Source: Heyndrickxia camelliae | GTDB taxonomy: Bacteria > Bacillota > Bacilli > Bacillales > Bacillaceae_C | DNA: 64,000 nucleotides | NCBI RefSeq assembly: GCF_002844575.1 | Contig: NZ_PIQO01000016.1 | Span: 55,152 to 119,151, forward strand | Reading direction: 5' to 3' | Shown: positions 8,881 to 17,845 of the stretch, piece after piece | How positions within the stretch are numbered: the first letter of the stretch is position 1 | Layout: every line of letters begins with the position of its first letter | The notes under the pieces: generated by a model | The model's input: the letters and a program-made list of their open reading frames with translations, nothing else | Told to the model about the DNA's origin: nothing | Database searches by the model: none | Translations under genes and position numbers: made by a program

Positions 8881-8910
8881 AAAAAACCCTTTCCTAATTA
8901 GAAAAGAGTT
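8881..8910 (-). terminator. Rho-independent terminator of the threonine-aldolase-like gene
   Basis: On the minus strand a 10-bp stem with two G-U pairs (AACTCTTTTC / GGAAAGGGTT) and a short AT loop is followed by six U residues, 13 bp after the stop codon. Confidence 0.8.
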
Positions 8911-8922
8911 CCTTTTATACAA

Positions 8923-10017
8923 TTACCTTGTACTTAATTTTTCATTTAACAATTCAAACACTGTCTCTAACCTTACTTTCGGAACCTGTTCATATTGGTC
9001 CCCAATACTTACCTCATAAGAACATGCACTTTCACTCGTCTCACGCAAATAGCTAGTTAGACCGACACCAGTTTCTTTATATATCTCTATTAAAATAGGT
9101 TCAAGCTCTTCCTTTCCAACATCAAAATGAACATGAAACATATTCGAAACTGGCACCACAGGCATTGTCTTAACAGAATGGCATTGATTAAAAAGAGCAG
9201 CAAGCTGTTTCGCTTCTTCATAATATTGCTCCATCTTGGATACTCTCTTATCAAAATAGTAGTCAGAGCTTACGATATACGGATATAAGCTAATGAGATC
9301 GCCGCCGTGACGTCGCTTCCAAACCTTTGATTGCTCCGTAAATTCCTTATCTCCAGCCAGAATAGCTCCTGCAATCCCACCAATTCCTTTATAAAAAGAA
9401 ACATAAACACTATCAAAAAGCTCACAAATTTCCACAGCAGACTTTTGATAATATGGGATAATTTCAAAAAGCCGTGCACCATCCAAATGAAGCTTTATAC
9501 CTTTTTCTCGGCAATAAGAAGAAATCGACACGATTGTTTCATAATCCGGCAATTGCCCGCCAATTTCACGTTGCGGCAATTCCAGCAATAAACAAGCAAT
9601 TTCCTCTTCTAAGCCAACAACATCCTCCAGTTCTATTACTCTCGTTTCATCCGCAAGTAAAACTGGCTCAATATGATGTAGTTCCTTTAGTCCGTCCTCT
9701 TCATGTAATTCCAAATGGCAAAGCGGATGATATGCCACTTTCTTTAATCCCTTTTCATCACACCAAATTCTCAATGCAATTTGCTGTGCCATCGTACCGC
9801 TTGGAAAGAATACTGCTGTTTCCTTTCCCAAAAACTTTGCTATCTTCTCTTGAAAATCCTCTATGACCTTTCCTGTTCCATACCCATCACTTGCTAAAGA
9901 GCCATCTATATCAGCAAAAGCATCTTTTAAAACTTGCATATTTCTTTTCCCATGACCGGAAGCTTGATAGCTTGTTTGTTTAAAAGCTTGCCACAACGGA
10001 TCTTGTTCACTCATCAT
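8923..10017 (-). CDS. PLP-dependent threonine aldolase/beta-eliminating lyase-like enzyme
   Basis: This 364-residue fold-type I PLP enzyme belongs to the L-threonine aldolase/beta-eliminating lyase family, which splits threonine or related beta-hydroxy amino acids to glycine plus an aldehyde. Visible motifs: SDGYGTG near residues 43-49, FPSGTMAQQIAL (71-82), HLDGARLFE (177-185) with Asp179 for the pyridine nitrogen, and SFYKGIGG with the Schiff-base Lys210. Two adjacent ATG codons follow AGGGGACAGG, so the start may be 10017 or 10014. It appears monocistronic, with its own terminator. Substrate unproven. Confidence 0.8.
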   Translation of the reverse strand: MMSEQDPLWQAFKQTSYQASGHGKRNMQVLKDAFADIDGSLASDGYGTGKVIEDFQEKIAKFLGKETAVFFPSGTMAQQIALRIWCDEKGLKKVAYHPLCHLELHEEDGLKELHHIEPVLLADETRVIELEDVVGLEEEIACLLLELPQREIGGQLPDYETIVSISSYCREKGIKLHLDGARLFEIIPYYQKSAVEICELFDSVYVSFYKGIGGIAGAILAGDKEFTEQSKVWKRRHGGDLISLYPYIVSSDYYFDKRVSKMEQYYEEAKQLAALFNQCHSVKTMPVVPVSNMFHVHFDVGKEELEPILIEIYKETGVGLTSYLRETSESACSYEVSIGDQYEQVPKVRLETVFELLNEKLSTR

Positions 10018-10072
10018 CCTGTCCCCTATTCAAAAAATTATTTATATATAGATAATATAGTATTCTCGAATA

Positions 10073-10678
10073 TCAGTCTAATTCATAGATTAAAAATCTT
10101 TCATTAAAATTACGTTCGATTAAACCCGGCAAAGGTACCTCTTGCTTCAATGTAAAGGCAGTTTGATTTTCTAAAAAATAGACATATTCATTTGCGGGAT
10201 AATATAGTATTAACTCAACTCTCCGCTGAACTTTCTCAACGGATTGCAAAATATTATGAACCACCTTCATAAAAATTTGCACAGAGAACGGGTTAAAAAA
10301 GTAAAATCGGTTATCCAGCGAATCAATTTCATAATCCTCCGCCAAACAGCAATGAAAATGAATCTTTTCTTTCCCTCGATGATGCTTTTTTAAATAGCTT
10401 TCCCGATTTGACATTGCATCCCGAAAAAATTGTTCATTCATTTCTATTCCTACCACTGTTGCATGAAAAAAGTGATGTATGTAAAAATTTAGCCTTCCTT
10501 TACCACAGCCAAAATCAACCACCCGATCATTGCTTGTGATTACATAGTCTTCAAATAAGGTGTCAAGAGCTTGATAAGGGGTTGGCTCATAGCGATGATA
10601 ATGCATGGACTTCAAAAATCCCTTTTGCTCTTCTCGTGTTTTAATGTTTAATAACGCATCAAAATATTTCTCGTTCAT
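10073..10678 (-). CDS. Class I SAM-dependent methyltransferase
   Basis: This 201-residue protein has a Rossmann methyltransferase core: motif I VVDFGCGKGRL (53-63), the acidic end of strand 2 in GIEMNEQF (77-84), and a FFNPFS signature (about 127-132) at the position of motif IV. An AAAGGAGC site precedes the ATG by 7 nt. The neighbours (threonine-aldolase-like gene downstream, htpG upstream) give no clue to the substrate. It does not carry the NPPY signature of N6-adenine or protein-glutamine enzymes. I do not recognise a named orthologue. Confidence 0.75.
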   Translation of the reverse strand: MNEKYFDALLNIKTREEQKGFLKSMHYHRYEPTPYQALDTLFEDYVITSNDRVVDFGCGKGRLNFYIHHFFHATVVGIEMNEQFFRDAMSNRESYLKKHHRGKEKIHFHCCLAEDYEIDSLDNRFYFFNPFSVQIFMKVVHNILQSVEKVQRRVELILYYPANEYVYFLENQTAFTLKQEVPLPGLIERNFNERFLIYELD

Positions 10679-10816
10679 GAAATGCTCCTTTTAGATAAGG
10701 ATGTTTTGTATAGATTGTGGTCTTTCATCAGTTGCTTTTTTTCGGGGCAACTTTTCTTGAAGGAAATATAGATCTTAAGTTATGAGATTTCCAATAATAC
10801 TAAGAAAAGAGCCTTA

Positions 10817-10846
10817 GATAAAAAGACACCCGAAAAATCGAGTGCC
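10817..10846 (-). terminator. Rho-independent terminator of htpG
   Basis: On the minus strand AGGCACTCGA pairs with TCGGGTGTCT around a four-U loop and is followed by a U-rich tail, 10 bp after the htpG stop codon. Confidence 0.8.
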
Positions 10847-10855
10847 TAACCATTA

Positions 10856-12733
10856 TCATACCATCACTTTACATATATCATTCGTAAATTCAACCGGGTC
10901 GCCAATTGGCAAGCCTTCAATTAATAAAGCTTGGTTGTATAGTAAGTTTGTATATAATTTTAGCTTATCTTTATCGTTTTCAAACGCATTTTTCAGAGAC
11001 TGGAATACTTCATGATTGATGTTAATTTCCAATACCTTTTCTGCTTTAATATTTTGGTTGTTTGGCATTGCATTAAGAACTTTTTCCATTTCAATGGATA
11101 GGTCGCCATCTGCTGTTAAACATACCGGATGTGTTTTTAAACGCTTGGAAACTTTTACATCCTTCACTTTACCAGTCAGGACTTCTTTCATGAAGTCAAA
11201 CAGATCTTTGTTTTCCTTTTCTTCGGATTCTGTAGTATCTTGGTTATCTTCCTCAATGCCAAGATCGCCGCTTGATACGGATTTAAATTCCTTCTCTTTA
11301 TAGGTCATCAACATTTTAATCGCAAACTCATCAATATCATCCGTGAAATAGAGGATTTCATAGCCCTTATCTGCTACTAGTTCCGTTTGCGGCAGCTTTT
11401 CAATTCGTTCATTTGTCTCACCAGTTGCATAGTAAATATATTTTTGGTCTTCTGGCATTCTGGATACATATTCATCCAAAGTGACTAATTTCTTTTCTTT
11501 TGATGAATAGAACATCACCAAATCTTGAAGTACCTCTTTATCTTGTCCAAAATCACTATACATACCGAACTTTAATTGTCTGCCAAAGGATTCGTAGAAT
11601 TTTTCATATTTCTCACGATCGTTTTTGAGCAAGCCTTCTAGCTCACGTTTAATTTTGCTCTTAATGTTTTTCGCAATAAACTTCAACTGTTTATCCTGTT
11701 GGAGGATTTCCCTTGAGATGTTCAATGATAAATCTTCGGAGTCAACCATTCCTTTGACGAAGCTGAAATAGTCAGGAAGCAAATCGGCGCATTTTTCCAT
11801 GATTAAAACACCGCTGGAATACAATTCTAAGCCCTTTTCAAATTCCTTTGTATAATAGTCAAAAGGTGTCTTTTCAGGGATGAACAGAATCGCATTGTAT
11901 CTTACTGTTCCGTCCACACTGATATGAATATGTTTTAGAGGCTTATCGAATCCGTAACGTTTTTCTTGGTAGAAATTCTCGTAATCTTCGTCTGTTAACT
12001 CACTTTTATTTTTTCTCCAAATCGGAACCATGCTGTTTATCACTTGTTCCTCTTTGTAATCCTCAAACTCGTTATCACTGCCTTCTTTCGGTCTGCTTCC
12101 TGTAACCTCCATTTTAATTGGATAGCGAATGAAATCGGAATACTTTTTAACAATGGATTTTAAACGATACTCATCTAAATACTCATCGTAGGATTCATCT
12201 TCGGTGTTTTCTTTAATTTTTAAAATAATCTCTGTACCAACTGTGTCTTTTTCGTATGGTTCAATACTGTATCCATCAGCACCAGTAGATTCCCATTTGT
12301 ATGCTTCCTCACTGCCCAAAGCCTTGCTGATCACGGTTACAACGTCTGCTACCATGAAGGCAGAATAAAACCCTACCCCGAATTGACCAATGATATCATG
12401 GCCATCCTTTAATTCATTTTCATTTTTAAATGCAAGCGAACCGCTCTTGGCAATGGTTCCAAGGTTATTTTCAAGCTCTTCTTTAGTCATTCCAATACCA
12501 GTATCAGATATCTTTAATAAGCGGTTATCTTTATCCGCTTCAATTCTTATGTAATAATCATCCTTATTAAAGGTGAGTGTATCATCCGTTAAGGTTTTGT
12601 AATAGATTTTATCAATCGCATCACTTGAGTTAGAAATTAACTCTCGCAAAAAAATCTCCTTTTGAGAATAAATGGAGTTAATCATCATCTCGAGCAGCCT
12701 TTTCGATTCAGCTTTGAACTCTTTCTTCGCCAT
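10856..12733 (-). CDS. htpG: Molecular chaperone HtpG (bacterial Hsp90)
   Basis: HtpG is the cytoplasmic ATP-dependent Hsp90 dimer that remodels client proteins under heat and other stress. The 625-residue product is full length. The GHKL ATPase domain carries Glu31 and Asn35 in [19 protein letters not shown] with Asp77, and the [13 protein letters not shown] lid motif. The middle domain has the [17 protein letters not shown] and NISREILQ segments, and the C-terminal dimerisation domain ends near GLPIGDP. An inserted acidic, Glu/Asp-rich linker lies at about residues 490-515. Upstream are a sigma-A promoter and a perfect CIRCE element, so HrcA repression is predicted. Confidence 0.97.
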   Translation of the reverse strand: MAKKEFKAESKRLLEMMINSIYSQKEIFLRELISNSSDAIDKIYYKTLTDDTLTFNKDDYYIRIEADKDNRLLKISDTGIGMTKEELENNLGTIAKSGSLAFKNENELKDGHDIIGQFGVGFYSAFMVADVVTVISKALGSEEAYKWESTGADGYSIEPYEKDTVGTEIILKIKENTEDESYDEYLDEYRLKSIVKKYSDFIRYPIKMEVTGSRPKEGSDNEFEDYKEEQVINSMVPIWRKNKSELTDEDYENFYQEKRYGFDKPLKHIHISVDGTVRYNAILFIPEKTPFDYYTKEFEKGLELYSSGVLIMEKCADLLPDYFSFVKGMVDSEDLSLNISREILQQDKQLKFIAKNIKSKIKRELEGLLKNDREKYEKFYESFGRQLKFGMYSDFGQDKEVLQDLVMFYSSKEKKLVTLDEYVSRMPEDQKYIYYATGETNERIEKLPQTELVADKGYEILYFTDDIDEFAIKMLMTYKEKEFKSVSSGDLGIEEDNQDTTESEEKENKDLFDFMKEVLTGKVKDVKVSKRLKTHPVCLTADGDLSIEMEKVLNAMPNNQNIKAEKVLEININHEVFQSLKNAFENDKDKLKLYTNLLYNQALLIEGLPIGDPVEFTNDICKVMV

Positions 12734-12774
12734 TTTGATAATCTCCCTTCCAATACATAGATTCTATCTACATT

Positions 12775-12801
12775 TTAGCACTCTCACCACCAGAGTGCTA
12801 A
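12775..12801 (-). promoter_or_regulatory. CIRCE operator (HrcA binding site) upstream of htpG
   Basis: TTAGCACTC-N9-GAGTGCTAA is a perfect match to the CIRCE consensus, placed 42-68 bp upstream of the htpG start and downstream of its promoter. CIRCE is the HrcA operator normally found before groESL and the hrcA-grpE-dnaK operon. Confidence 0.95.
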
Positions 12802-12809
12802 TCATTTAT

Positions 12810-12839
12810 TTATTATCATAAAAAAATCGCTTTCGTCAA
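12810..12839 (-). promoter_or_regulatory. Sigma-A promoter of htpG
   Basis: On the minus strand TTGACG (12834-12839) and TAATAA (12810-12815) are 18 bp apart. The -35 box overlaps the stop codon of the glycerate kinase gene. The CIRCE operator begins 9 bp downstream of the -10 box. Confidence 0.6.
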
Positions 12840-13987
12840 CCTTCTTTAAATAATACTGCCTTTATCAATCGAAATAATTGATTAGAAGTGAATGTTAAAT
12901 TTTCATAGGCCTTATTACAATCCATTGCCTGCTCGAGTGACATTGGTTCATTCATAATAGAAAAATAGGATGTGATACCGAGATTATTTAAAGCAGAGGA
13001 ATCTGTGGAAATGCCACCAGCCAATGCAATAACGGGTACTTGATACTTGCTTGCTAACTCAGCTATTCCATACGGTGCCTTCCCCATCGCCGTTTGACTA
13101 TCCAATCGCCCTTCGCCGGTAATAACAAAATCTGCGCTTTGCAAATGACTCTCTATCTGAAGAACATCTAATATTAACTGGGTACCTGATCGCAGCTGAC
13201 CATTTAAAAATCCAGCAAAGGCTCCACCAAGACCGCCAGCTGCTCCAGCTCCTGATATATCACTAATATTTAGCCCTAATTGTTGTTCAATCACCATGCC
13301 AAAATGGCGGAGACCTTCGTCGAGTTCCTCCACCATCTCTTGATTAGCTCCTTTTTGCGGACCAAATATATACGCTGCGCCATTTGGACCATATAAAGGA
13401 TTATGGACATCACAAGCAATGTCAAACTCACAATCTCTCAGCTTGGGATGCACATGATTAAGGACGATTCTTTCAATATGCTTTAATGATTTTCCGTCAA
13501 CCCCCACCGATTGATTTCGTTTATCTAAAAAACGGTAACCTAATGCTTGGAGCATTCCAAGACCGCCATCATTCGTAGCACTTCCACCAAGTCCGATTAT
13601 AAACTTTCGGCATCCCTTTTCTATTGCATCCAATATAAGCTCCCCAACACCATAAGTAGTGGTCGAAAGTGGATTTCGCTTTGCTGGCGGAACAAGAGTA
13701 AGCCCACAGGCAGCAGCCACCTCTATCACTGCGGTTTGTCCATCCCCCAGTATTCCATATGCAGCTAGGACTTTTTCATGTAATGGACCTATAACGGGAA
13801 TCTTTATATATCTTCCGTTTGTTGCATGAACAAGGGCATCTACAGTTCCTTCTCCACCATCTGCAAGTGGGAGCGCGACAATATCAGCATCTGGAAACAC
13901 TGGTAATATACCTTCCACAACCGCCTTTCCGCCTTCTATGGAAGAAATACTGCCTTTGAATGAATCTAATGCTACTAAGACCTTCAA
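12836..13987 (-). CDS. glxK: Glycerate kinase (GlxK/GarK family)
   Basis: Glycerate kinase phosphorylates D-glycerate for entry into glycolysis. The 383-residue product matches the family throughout: VLVALDSFKGS at the N-terminus, LADGGEGTVDAL, the GLGGSATNDGGLGML nucleotide-site block, and VITGEGRLDSQTAMGKAP near the end. The start is TTG 13987, chosen because AAAGGAGG lies 7 nt upstream; the frame is open to 14128, but the extra N-terminus has no counterpart in the family (B. subtilis GlxK is about 382 aa). It lies between rsmF and htpG with no sugar-acid genes nearby. Confidence 0.92.
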   Translation of the reverse strand: MKVLVALDSFKGSISSIEGGKAVVEGILPVFPDADIVALPLADGGEGTVDALVHATNGRYIKIPVIGPLHEKVLAAYGILGDGQTAVIEVAAACGLTLVPPAKRNPLSTTTYGVGELILDAIEKGCRKFIIGLGGSATNDGGLGMLQALGYRFLDKRNQSVGVDGKSLKHIERIVLNHVHPKLRDCEFDIACDVHNPLYGPNGAAYIFGPQKGANQEMVEELDEGLRHFGMVIEQQLGLNISDISGAGAAGGLGGAFAGFLNGQLRSGTQLILDVLQIESHLQSADFVITGEGRLDSQTAMGKAPYGIAELASKYQVPVIALAGGISTDSSALNNLGITSYFSIMNEPMSLEQAMDCNKAYENLTFTSNQLFRLIKAVLFKEG

Positions 13988-14022
13988 GGTCAAACCTCCT
14001 TTTTCCATAAGTAAACACTTAC

Positions 14023-15393
14023 TTATATCCCCATCCATCGTAGCCCTTTTGGAAAATGATTTTTCAAGACACCATTTGCAAGTTTCCCCCAGCCGATGGA
14101 ATATCCATCTACTTGTACTAAATACCATCCCTTTGGACCCTCTGCTTTTATCGATTCACCTTTTAAATATGCCATCATTTCAGGTGAATTTTTATCTAAG
14201 TTCCACTTGTGCTGTACATCCGATCCTTTTAACGACAGAGCTAGTGCATGGGATGGTTCAAAGCGGTTTTTCTTGATTGTTCCAAGATGCCACCCTGGAC
14301 GCACTATTTTTAAATTCTCCAAAGAGAGCATTCCCTCAGGCAACAAGTACAATTGATCTCCAAAGATGACAAATTCCCCTTTTGGAGTTTGCTTCAAGGT
14401 TTCCTTCGCAAATTGGAAAAAATCCTTCAACTGTTTTTGATCCTTTAAACTTTTTGCATATTTCCACTTGGTTGTCTCTTCTTCATCTATCTTTCGAAGA
14501 ACAGCGATGTAGTGTCCCTCTCCACGTACTTGCTGCGGCCAAATACGAATAGTCTTTTCCATATTCACAGCTGCATCAGATACCCATTCTTTCCTTCCAT
14601 GATCAAATCCTGGATAGACTTGAACATTTTCTATTTCGAATCGGGAATCTTGTTTTAAAAACTGGCTAATAACCCCCTCATTCTCTTCCGGAGAAAAGGT
14701 ACAGGTTGAATAGACTAGTCTGCCTCCTGGACGAAGCATTGTAGCTGCATGTCCGAGAATATCCAACTGTCGTTCTGCACATACTTCAACATTCTCTATG
14801 CTCCACTCCTCCCTAGCTCCAGGGTCTTTGCGAAACATCCCTTCACCTGAACATGGCGCATCCACCATGATGCGATCAAAAAAATTAGGAAATCTCTCTG
14901 CTAATTTTGCCGGCGTTTCATTCGTTACGATTGCATTTTTTATCCCCATTCTTTCCACATTTTGCGAAAGGATTTTTGCACGTGCCGGATAAACTTCATT
15001 GGATATCAAAAGCCCTTGCTGCTGCATTTTGGCAGCCATATGTGTAGATTTTCCACCAGGTGCAGCACACAAATCTAATACTTTTTCTCCCGGTTGTGGA
15101 TCTACTATTTCCCCTACAGCCATTGCACTTGGCTCCTGAATATAGTACAAACCGGCCTCATGGTAAGGATGCTTGCCAGGGCGGTTCTCCTCTTGATAGA
15201 AAAAGCCTCCATTTACCCACGGAATCGGTTCTAACGTAAATGGATTGATGCTTAAAAAGTCATCTATCGATAGCTTTAATGTGTTGATACGCAAGCCTTG
15301 AATTTTGGGCTCCTCATAGCTTTGTAAAAAATCATCAAATTCATCTTTCAGTAAATCTTTCATTTTGGAAAGAAATTCTTTAGGTAATTCCAC
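14023..15393 (-). CDS. rsmF: RsmF-type rRNA (cytosine-C5)-methyltransferase
   Basis: This 456-residue member of the RsmB/NOL1/NSUN family makes 5-methylcytosine in RNA. The N-terminal half holds the SAM domain with LDLCAAPGGKSTHMA (107-120), VDAPCSGEGMFRKDP with Cys181 (product release) and STCTFSPEENEG with the catalytic Cys231. The C-terminal third is the RsmF-type domain ending in a PUA-like GWYLVQVDGYSIGWGK segment, which suggests 16S rRNA as target. The start is GTG 15393, with AGGTG 10 nt before it. It reads toward glxK, 35 bp away. The exact modified base is inferred from the family only. Confidence 0.88.
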   Translation of the reverse strand: MELPKEFLSKMKDLLKDEFDDFLQSYEEPKIQGLRINTLKLSIDDFLSINPFTLEPIPWVNGGFFYQEENRPGKHPYHEAGLYYIQEPSAMAVGEIVDPQPGEKVLDLCAAPGGKSTHMAAKMQQQGLLISNEVYPARAKILSQNVERMGIKNAIVTNETPAKLAERFPNFFDRIMVDAPCSGEGMFRKDPGAREEWSIENVEVCAERQLDILGHAATMLRPGGRLVYSTCTFSPEENEGVISQFLKQDSRFEIENVQVYPGFDHGRKEWVSDAAVNMEKTIRIWPQQVRGEGHYIAVLRKIDEEETTKWKYAKSLKDQKQLKDFFQFAKETLKQTPKGEFVIFGDQLYLLPEGMLSLENLKIVRPGWHLGTIKKNRFEPSHALALSLKGSDVQHKWNLDKNSPEMMAYLKGESIKAEGPKGWYLVQVDGYSIGWGKLANGVLKNHFPKGLRWMGI

Positions 15394-15638
15394 TGTTAGC
15401 TTTCACCTCGAAAATCGATATCTTACTCTCTATATTACAATAACTATCTCGGGAAAAGCGAAATTCGTATAAGAAATAGATGAAATCTAGAAAGAGTTGT
15501 CTATAAAATATGTAAAGGAAACTTTACATGCTGACAATGCAGAAGTCGGTTAAGATACCAATGAAAATTTCCAAGCCTTCTCCAAACATGTCATCTCCAA
15601 ATCTTATGGTAAAATACTGTTAAAAGGAGGTCCACTGA

Positions 15639-16034
15639 ATGCAAAAGCTTCAATTTGAATCTGCGTGGGATAAAACGATATCAGAAAAAGACAGGGAACG
15701 AATTCAACAAGTATTTCTTCAAACCGCTCCAGTAATTACTAAAAACATTGAGTTCACCCCCTTATGGGAAGCGATAAATCACAAGGGGGAATTGCTTGTA
15801 ACTGTACTTGTCCAAAACTTTGGTGAACAAATGATTACCTTCCAGAACAAAAAGCTTCAGTACTGGGAGGACAGGAATATGATCGCAACTTACTCCTTTA
15901 CTCTCCCAGCACTAAAGATTGAACCTGCCACAAGCATGCCATGGACATTTATTTTTCCAGAAGGATGTATGGGTCATCAGCCGTCATTGAAAAATGGAAG
16001 GTTACAGTTTGCAGACTCCGAAGAGAATGATTAA
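15639..16034 (+). CDS. SLAP-domain protein of unknown function
   Basis: This 131-residue protein has no signal peptide or membrane segment. It resembles the SLAP domain found in Bacillus proteins near S-layer assembly genes: FESAWDKTISEKDRERI near the start, a beta-rich middle, and LPALKIEPATSMPWTFIFPEG (90-110). AAAGGAGG precedes the ATG. It overlaps the convergent toxin-44-like membrane gene by 4 bp at the 3' ends. No secA2 or S-layer genes are in the window, so its job here is open. Confidence 0.7.
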   Translation: MQKLQFESAWDKTISEKDRERIQQVFLQTAPVITKNIEFTPLWEAINHKGELLVTVLVQNFGEQMITFQNKKLQYWEDRNMIATYSFTLPALKIEPATSMPWTFIFPEGCMGHQPSLKNGRLQFADSEEND

Positions 16035-16975
16035 AAACGGTATCCACTAACATAATCAGTGCAGCCATCTGCAATTGCGTTTGAATCCTCGGGATGATCA
16101 AAATAAGAAAACAGATATTTCCAATGTGATGTTCTCGAATATACTTGATACATCCCGGCCGTGATTCTCAGCATGTTACAGCTAAATCCTGCAGCACTCC
16201 CCATATAACCGAAATGATGGTTTCCGATATATTCACCGTTTTTCTCTTCCCCCCGAAATGTATATATTGTCCCGTCTCCAATGATCCTTTTTAAGTCCCA
16301 TATTCCATTGGATCTTGTAATATAGTAAAATACCCCAAGTCTATACGTATTAGCAAATGCCTCTCCCCTAGACTTCTTATAATTCTCATAGTTTCTTTTT
16401 AGATCCTTAGCAAACCGTATATTCAGTTGATATATTCTTGCAATCATAAAGGTGGTTAGCTTTTTTCGGTCCCTATTTAAAAGAGGCTCTTCCGCCAGTG
16501 TTATGTCACTTAACCGCCTAATTACTTCATTTTCAATCATCTTTACTTCATCAAAAATAATTTTTTCTAACTCCTCTTTATCCTTCTTGCTTAAAGAAAT
16601 TTTGCGCATAAAAAGGGATGAGACAAAAAAGCATAATCCTGGTAGATAAAAAAGGGAAAGGTTATTTACGGTCCCAGGGGTACTCACAATAATTGGTGTA
16701 GACAGTAAGAAGGAAAGCCACATTAAATAGTTTTTCTGAAAAAAGGCTGCTATGAGTGCTATGGAACTTGGTAAAAAAAGAAAAATAGTATATTCAGCTC
16801 TTGTATAAATATCCCATGTCCCTGAATGTTCCCCGTCATAGGAGAGAAAGGATACCAGCCATGTAGAGAGACCAATCAATGAACCGCCGATACCTAATAA
16901 CATCCCGATATATCTTTTGTAAGGCTTGGTTGGATAATATCGAAAGTAAAACACAAGGGAATTAATTTTCACTTT
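16031..16975 (-). CDS. Membrane protein with C-terminal toxin-44 (Ntox44)-like domain
   Basis: The product (about 314 aa) has four hydrophobic segments (about residues 21-44, 61-79, 82-98, 104-122), an acidic/basic helical linker (125-200), and a C-terminal domain (about 205-314). That domain carries the pattern of the predicted RNase family called bacterial toxin 44: W-D-x-K, GNHHFGYMGSAAGF, RITAGMYQVY and Y-F-D-x-P-E-D-x-x-x-I-x-x-G. The start is GTG 16975, with AAAGGAG 7 nt before it; the frame is open to 17026. There is no LXG or secretion domain and no obvious immunity gene beside it. Whether the domain is a nuclease here is inference. Confidence 0.6.
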   Translation of the reverse strand, partial: KVKINSLVFYFRYYPTKPYKRYIGMLLGIGGSLIGLSTWLVSFLSYDGEHSGTWDIYTRAEYTIFLFLPSSIALIAAFFQKNYLMWLSFLLSTPIIVSTPGTVNNLSLFYLPGLCFFVSSLFMRKISLSKKDKEELEKIIFDEVKMIENEVIRRLSDITLAEEPLLNRDRKKLTTFMIARIYQLNIRFAKDLKRNYENYKKSRGEAFANTYRLGVFYYITRSNGIWDLKRIIGDGTIYTFRGEEKNGEYIGNHHFGYMGSAAGFSCNMLRITAGMYQVYSRTSHWKYLFSYFDHPEDSNAIADGCTDYVSGYRF

Positions 16976-17170
16976 CCACACTCCTTTCCCCATTCCTCCT
17001 ATATAGTGTATGCAGGTGGATGCCACTGGGTTGCATTATTAGAGGCAAAGATAAAGGAAAAGAGAAGGGATTTTTCGAACCGCTAATAAGTACGAAGAAT
17101 TAAATAGTTCATTACCCAGATTTACACCAGGCGGAAACCATCTACTTTTTATGCAGTAGATACATTTAAC

Positions 17171-17221
17171 GCAATTGAGAGTTGGTCCAGCACAATGCGG
17201 GCATCATACCAACTCTCTTGC
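17171..17221 (-). terminator. Strong hairpin downstream of the STAS gene
   Basis: GAGAGTTGGT and ACCAACTCTC are perfect inverted repeats with a 21-nt loop; GCAA/TTGC extend the stem past a 2-nt bulge. It lies 8 bp after the STAS stop codon. There is no proper U-tract, so it may terminate weakly or protect the mRNA end. Confidence 0.6.
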
Positions 17222-17228
17222 ATTTTAT

Positions 17229-17609
17229 CTATTTAACTAGAGATATGCTTTGATTATATTCGGAGATAGCTTGCTTAAGTGTTCCCTTTGTTTCTACTTT
17301 TTCATGTAAATCAATTCCCAATTCCACGATAGAGTTAGTAATCTCAGGTCGTATACCAGTTAACACAGCATTGCAGCCTTGAATTCGAATACCATTAATA
17401 ATGTTAAATAAATGACTAAGTACACCAGTATCCAAGTATGCGACACCGGATAAATCGATAATGACATGCTTTAATTCCTGCTTATGTATTTGCTCTAACA
17501 CTCGTAATTGAATGTTTTTAGCACGTTTCGTATCTACCATTCCAATAATCGGAAGGATTGCCATCGAATCAGTTAAAGGAATAATTGGCACATTCAAATC
17601 CTCAATCAT
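17229..17609 (-). CDS. STAS-domain protein, RsbR-paralogue type, N-terminally truncated
   Basis: This 126-residue STAS domain (anti-sigma antagonist fold) resembles the C-terminus of RsbR-type stressosome proteins: VPIIPLTDSMAILPIIGMVDTKRAK, HVIIDLSGVAYLDTGV, and TGIRPEI. The called ATG has no ribosome site. The frame is open upstream to a TGA at 17757-17759, and those codons encode LLLTQSEMIED, the usual lead-in of full-length RsbR paralogues, but contain no ATG, GTG or TTG. The 5' part carrying the N-terminal sensor domain therefore appears lost and replaced by the terminator of the next gene. It is probably a remnant. Confidence 0.7.
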   Translation of the reverse strand: MIEDLNVPIIPLTDSMAILPIIGMVDTKRAKNIQLRVLEQIHKQELKHVIIDLSGVAYLDTGVLSHLFNIINGIRIQGCNAVLTGIRPEITNSIVELGIDLHEKVETKGTLKQAISEYNQSISLVK

Positions 17610-17760
17610 TTCGCTTTGTGTTAGTAAAAGTTCATTCTTATATACAGAAAAACTCGAAGAAAAATGCTTTATATAGAAGTCAATATTATGATTTTCGTTT
17701 CTTTCTAATTCAAAGAATGATAAAGTATCTAAGTTTTTATTTTCATAGCAGATGCTTCAA

Positions 17761-17802
17761 TAAAAAAGCTGGTATATTCCTATTAACTTAGGAAATACCA
17801 GC
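17761..17802 (-). terminator. Rho-independent terminator of the proline dehydrogenase gene
   Basis: On the minus strand AGCTGGTAT and ATACCAGCT form a perfect 9-bp stem, with an inner TTCCTA/TAGGAA pairing, followed by six U residues. It starts 44 bp after the stop codon. Confidence 0.85.
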
Positions 17803-17845
17803 TATAAGCCTTTTTTAAAAATAAATGGATTCTTTTAAAAAAATA

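Larger units (their letters stand above)
8443..8922. other. Intergenic region upstream of the acyl-CoA dehydrogenase pseudogene
   Basis: The 480-bp stretch holds the presumed promoter region of the beta-oxidation operon (AT-rich, 8500-8525), a palindromic GGAAGCGCTTAC that only loosely resembles a cre site, the possible HPr-like relic, and the terminator of the threonine-aldolase-like gene. I see no intact gene. Confidence 0.5.

Noticed and set aside
9331..9866. Plus-strand frames opposite the threonine-aldolase-like gene
   Set aside because: Antisense shadows of a well-supported gene without ribosome sites.
13988..14128. N-terminal extension of glycerate kinase
   Set aside because: It includes the ribosome site of the TTG start and overlaps the end of rsmF; family proteins begin at VLVALDSFKGS.
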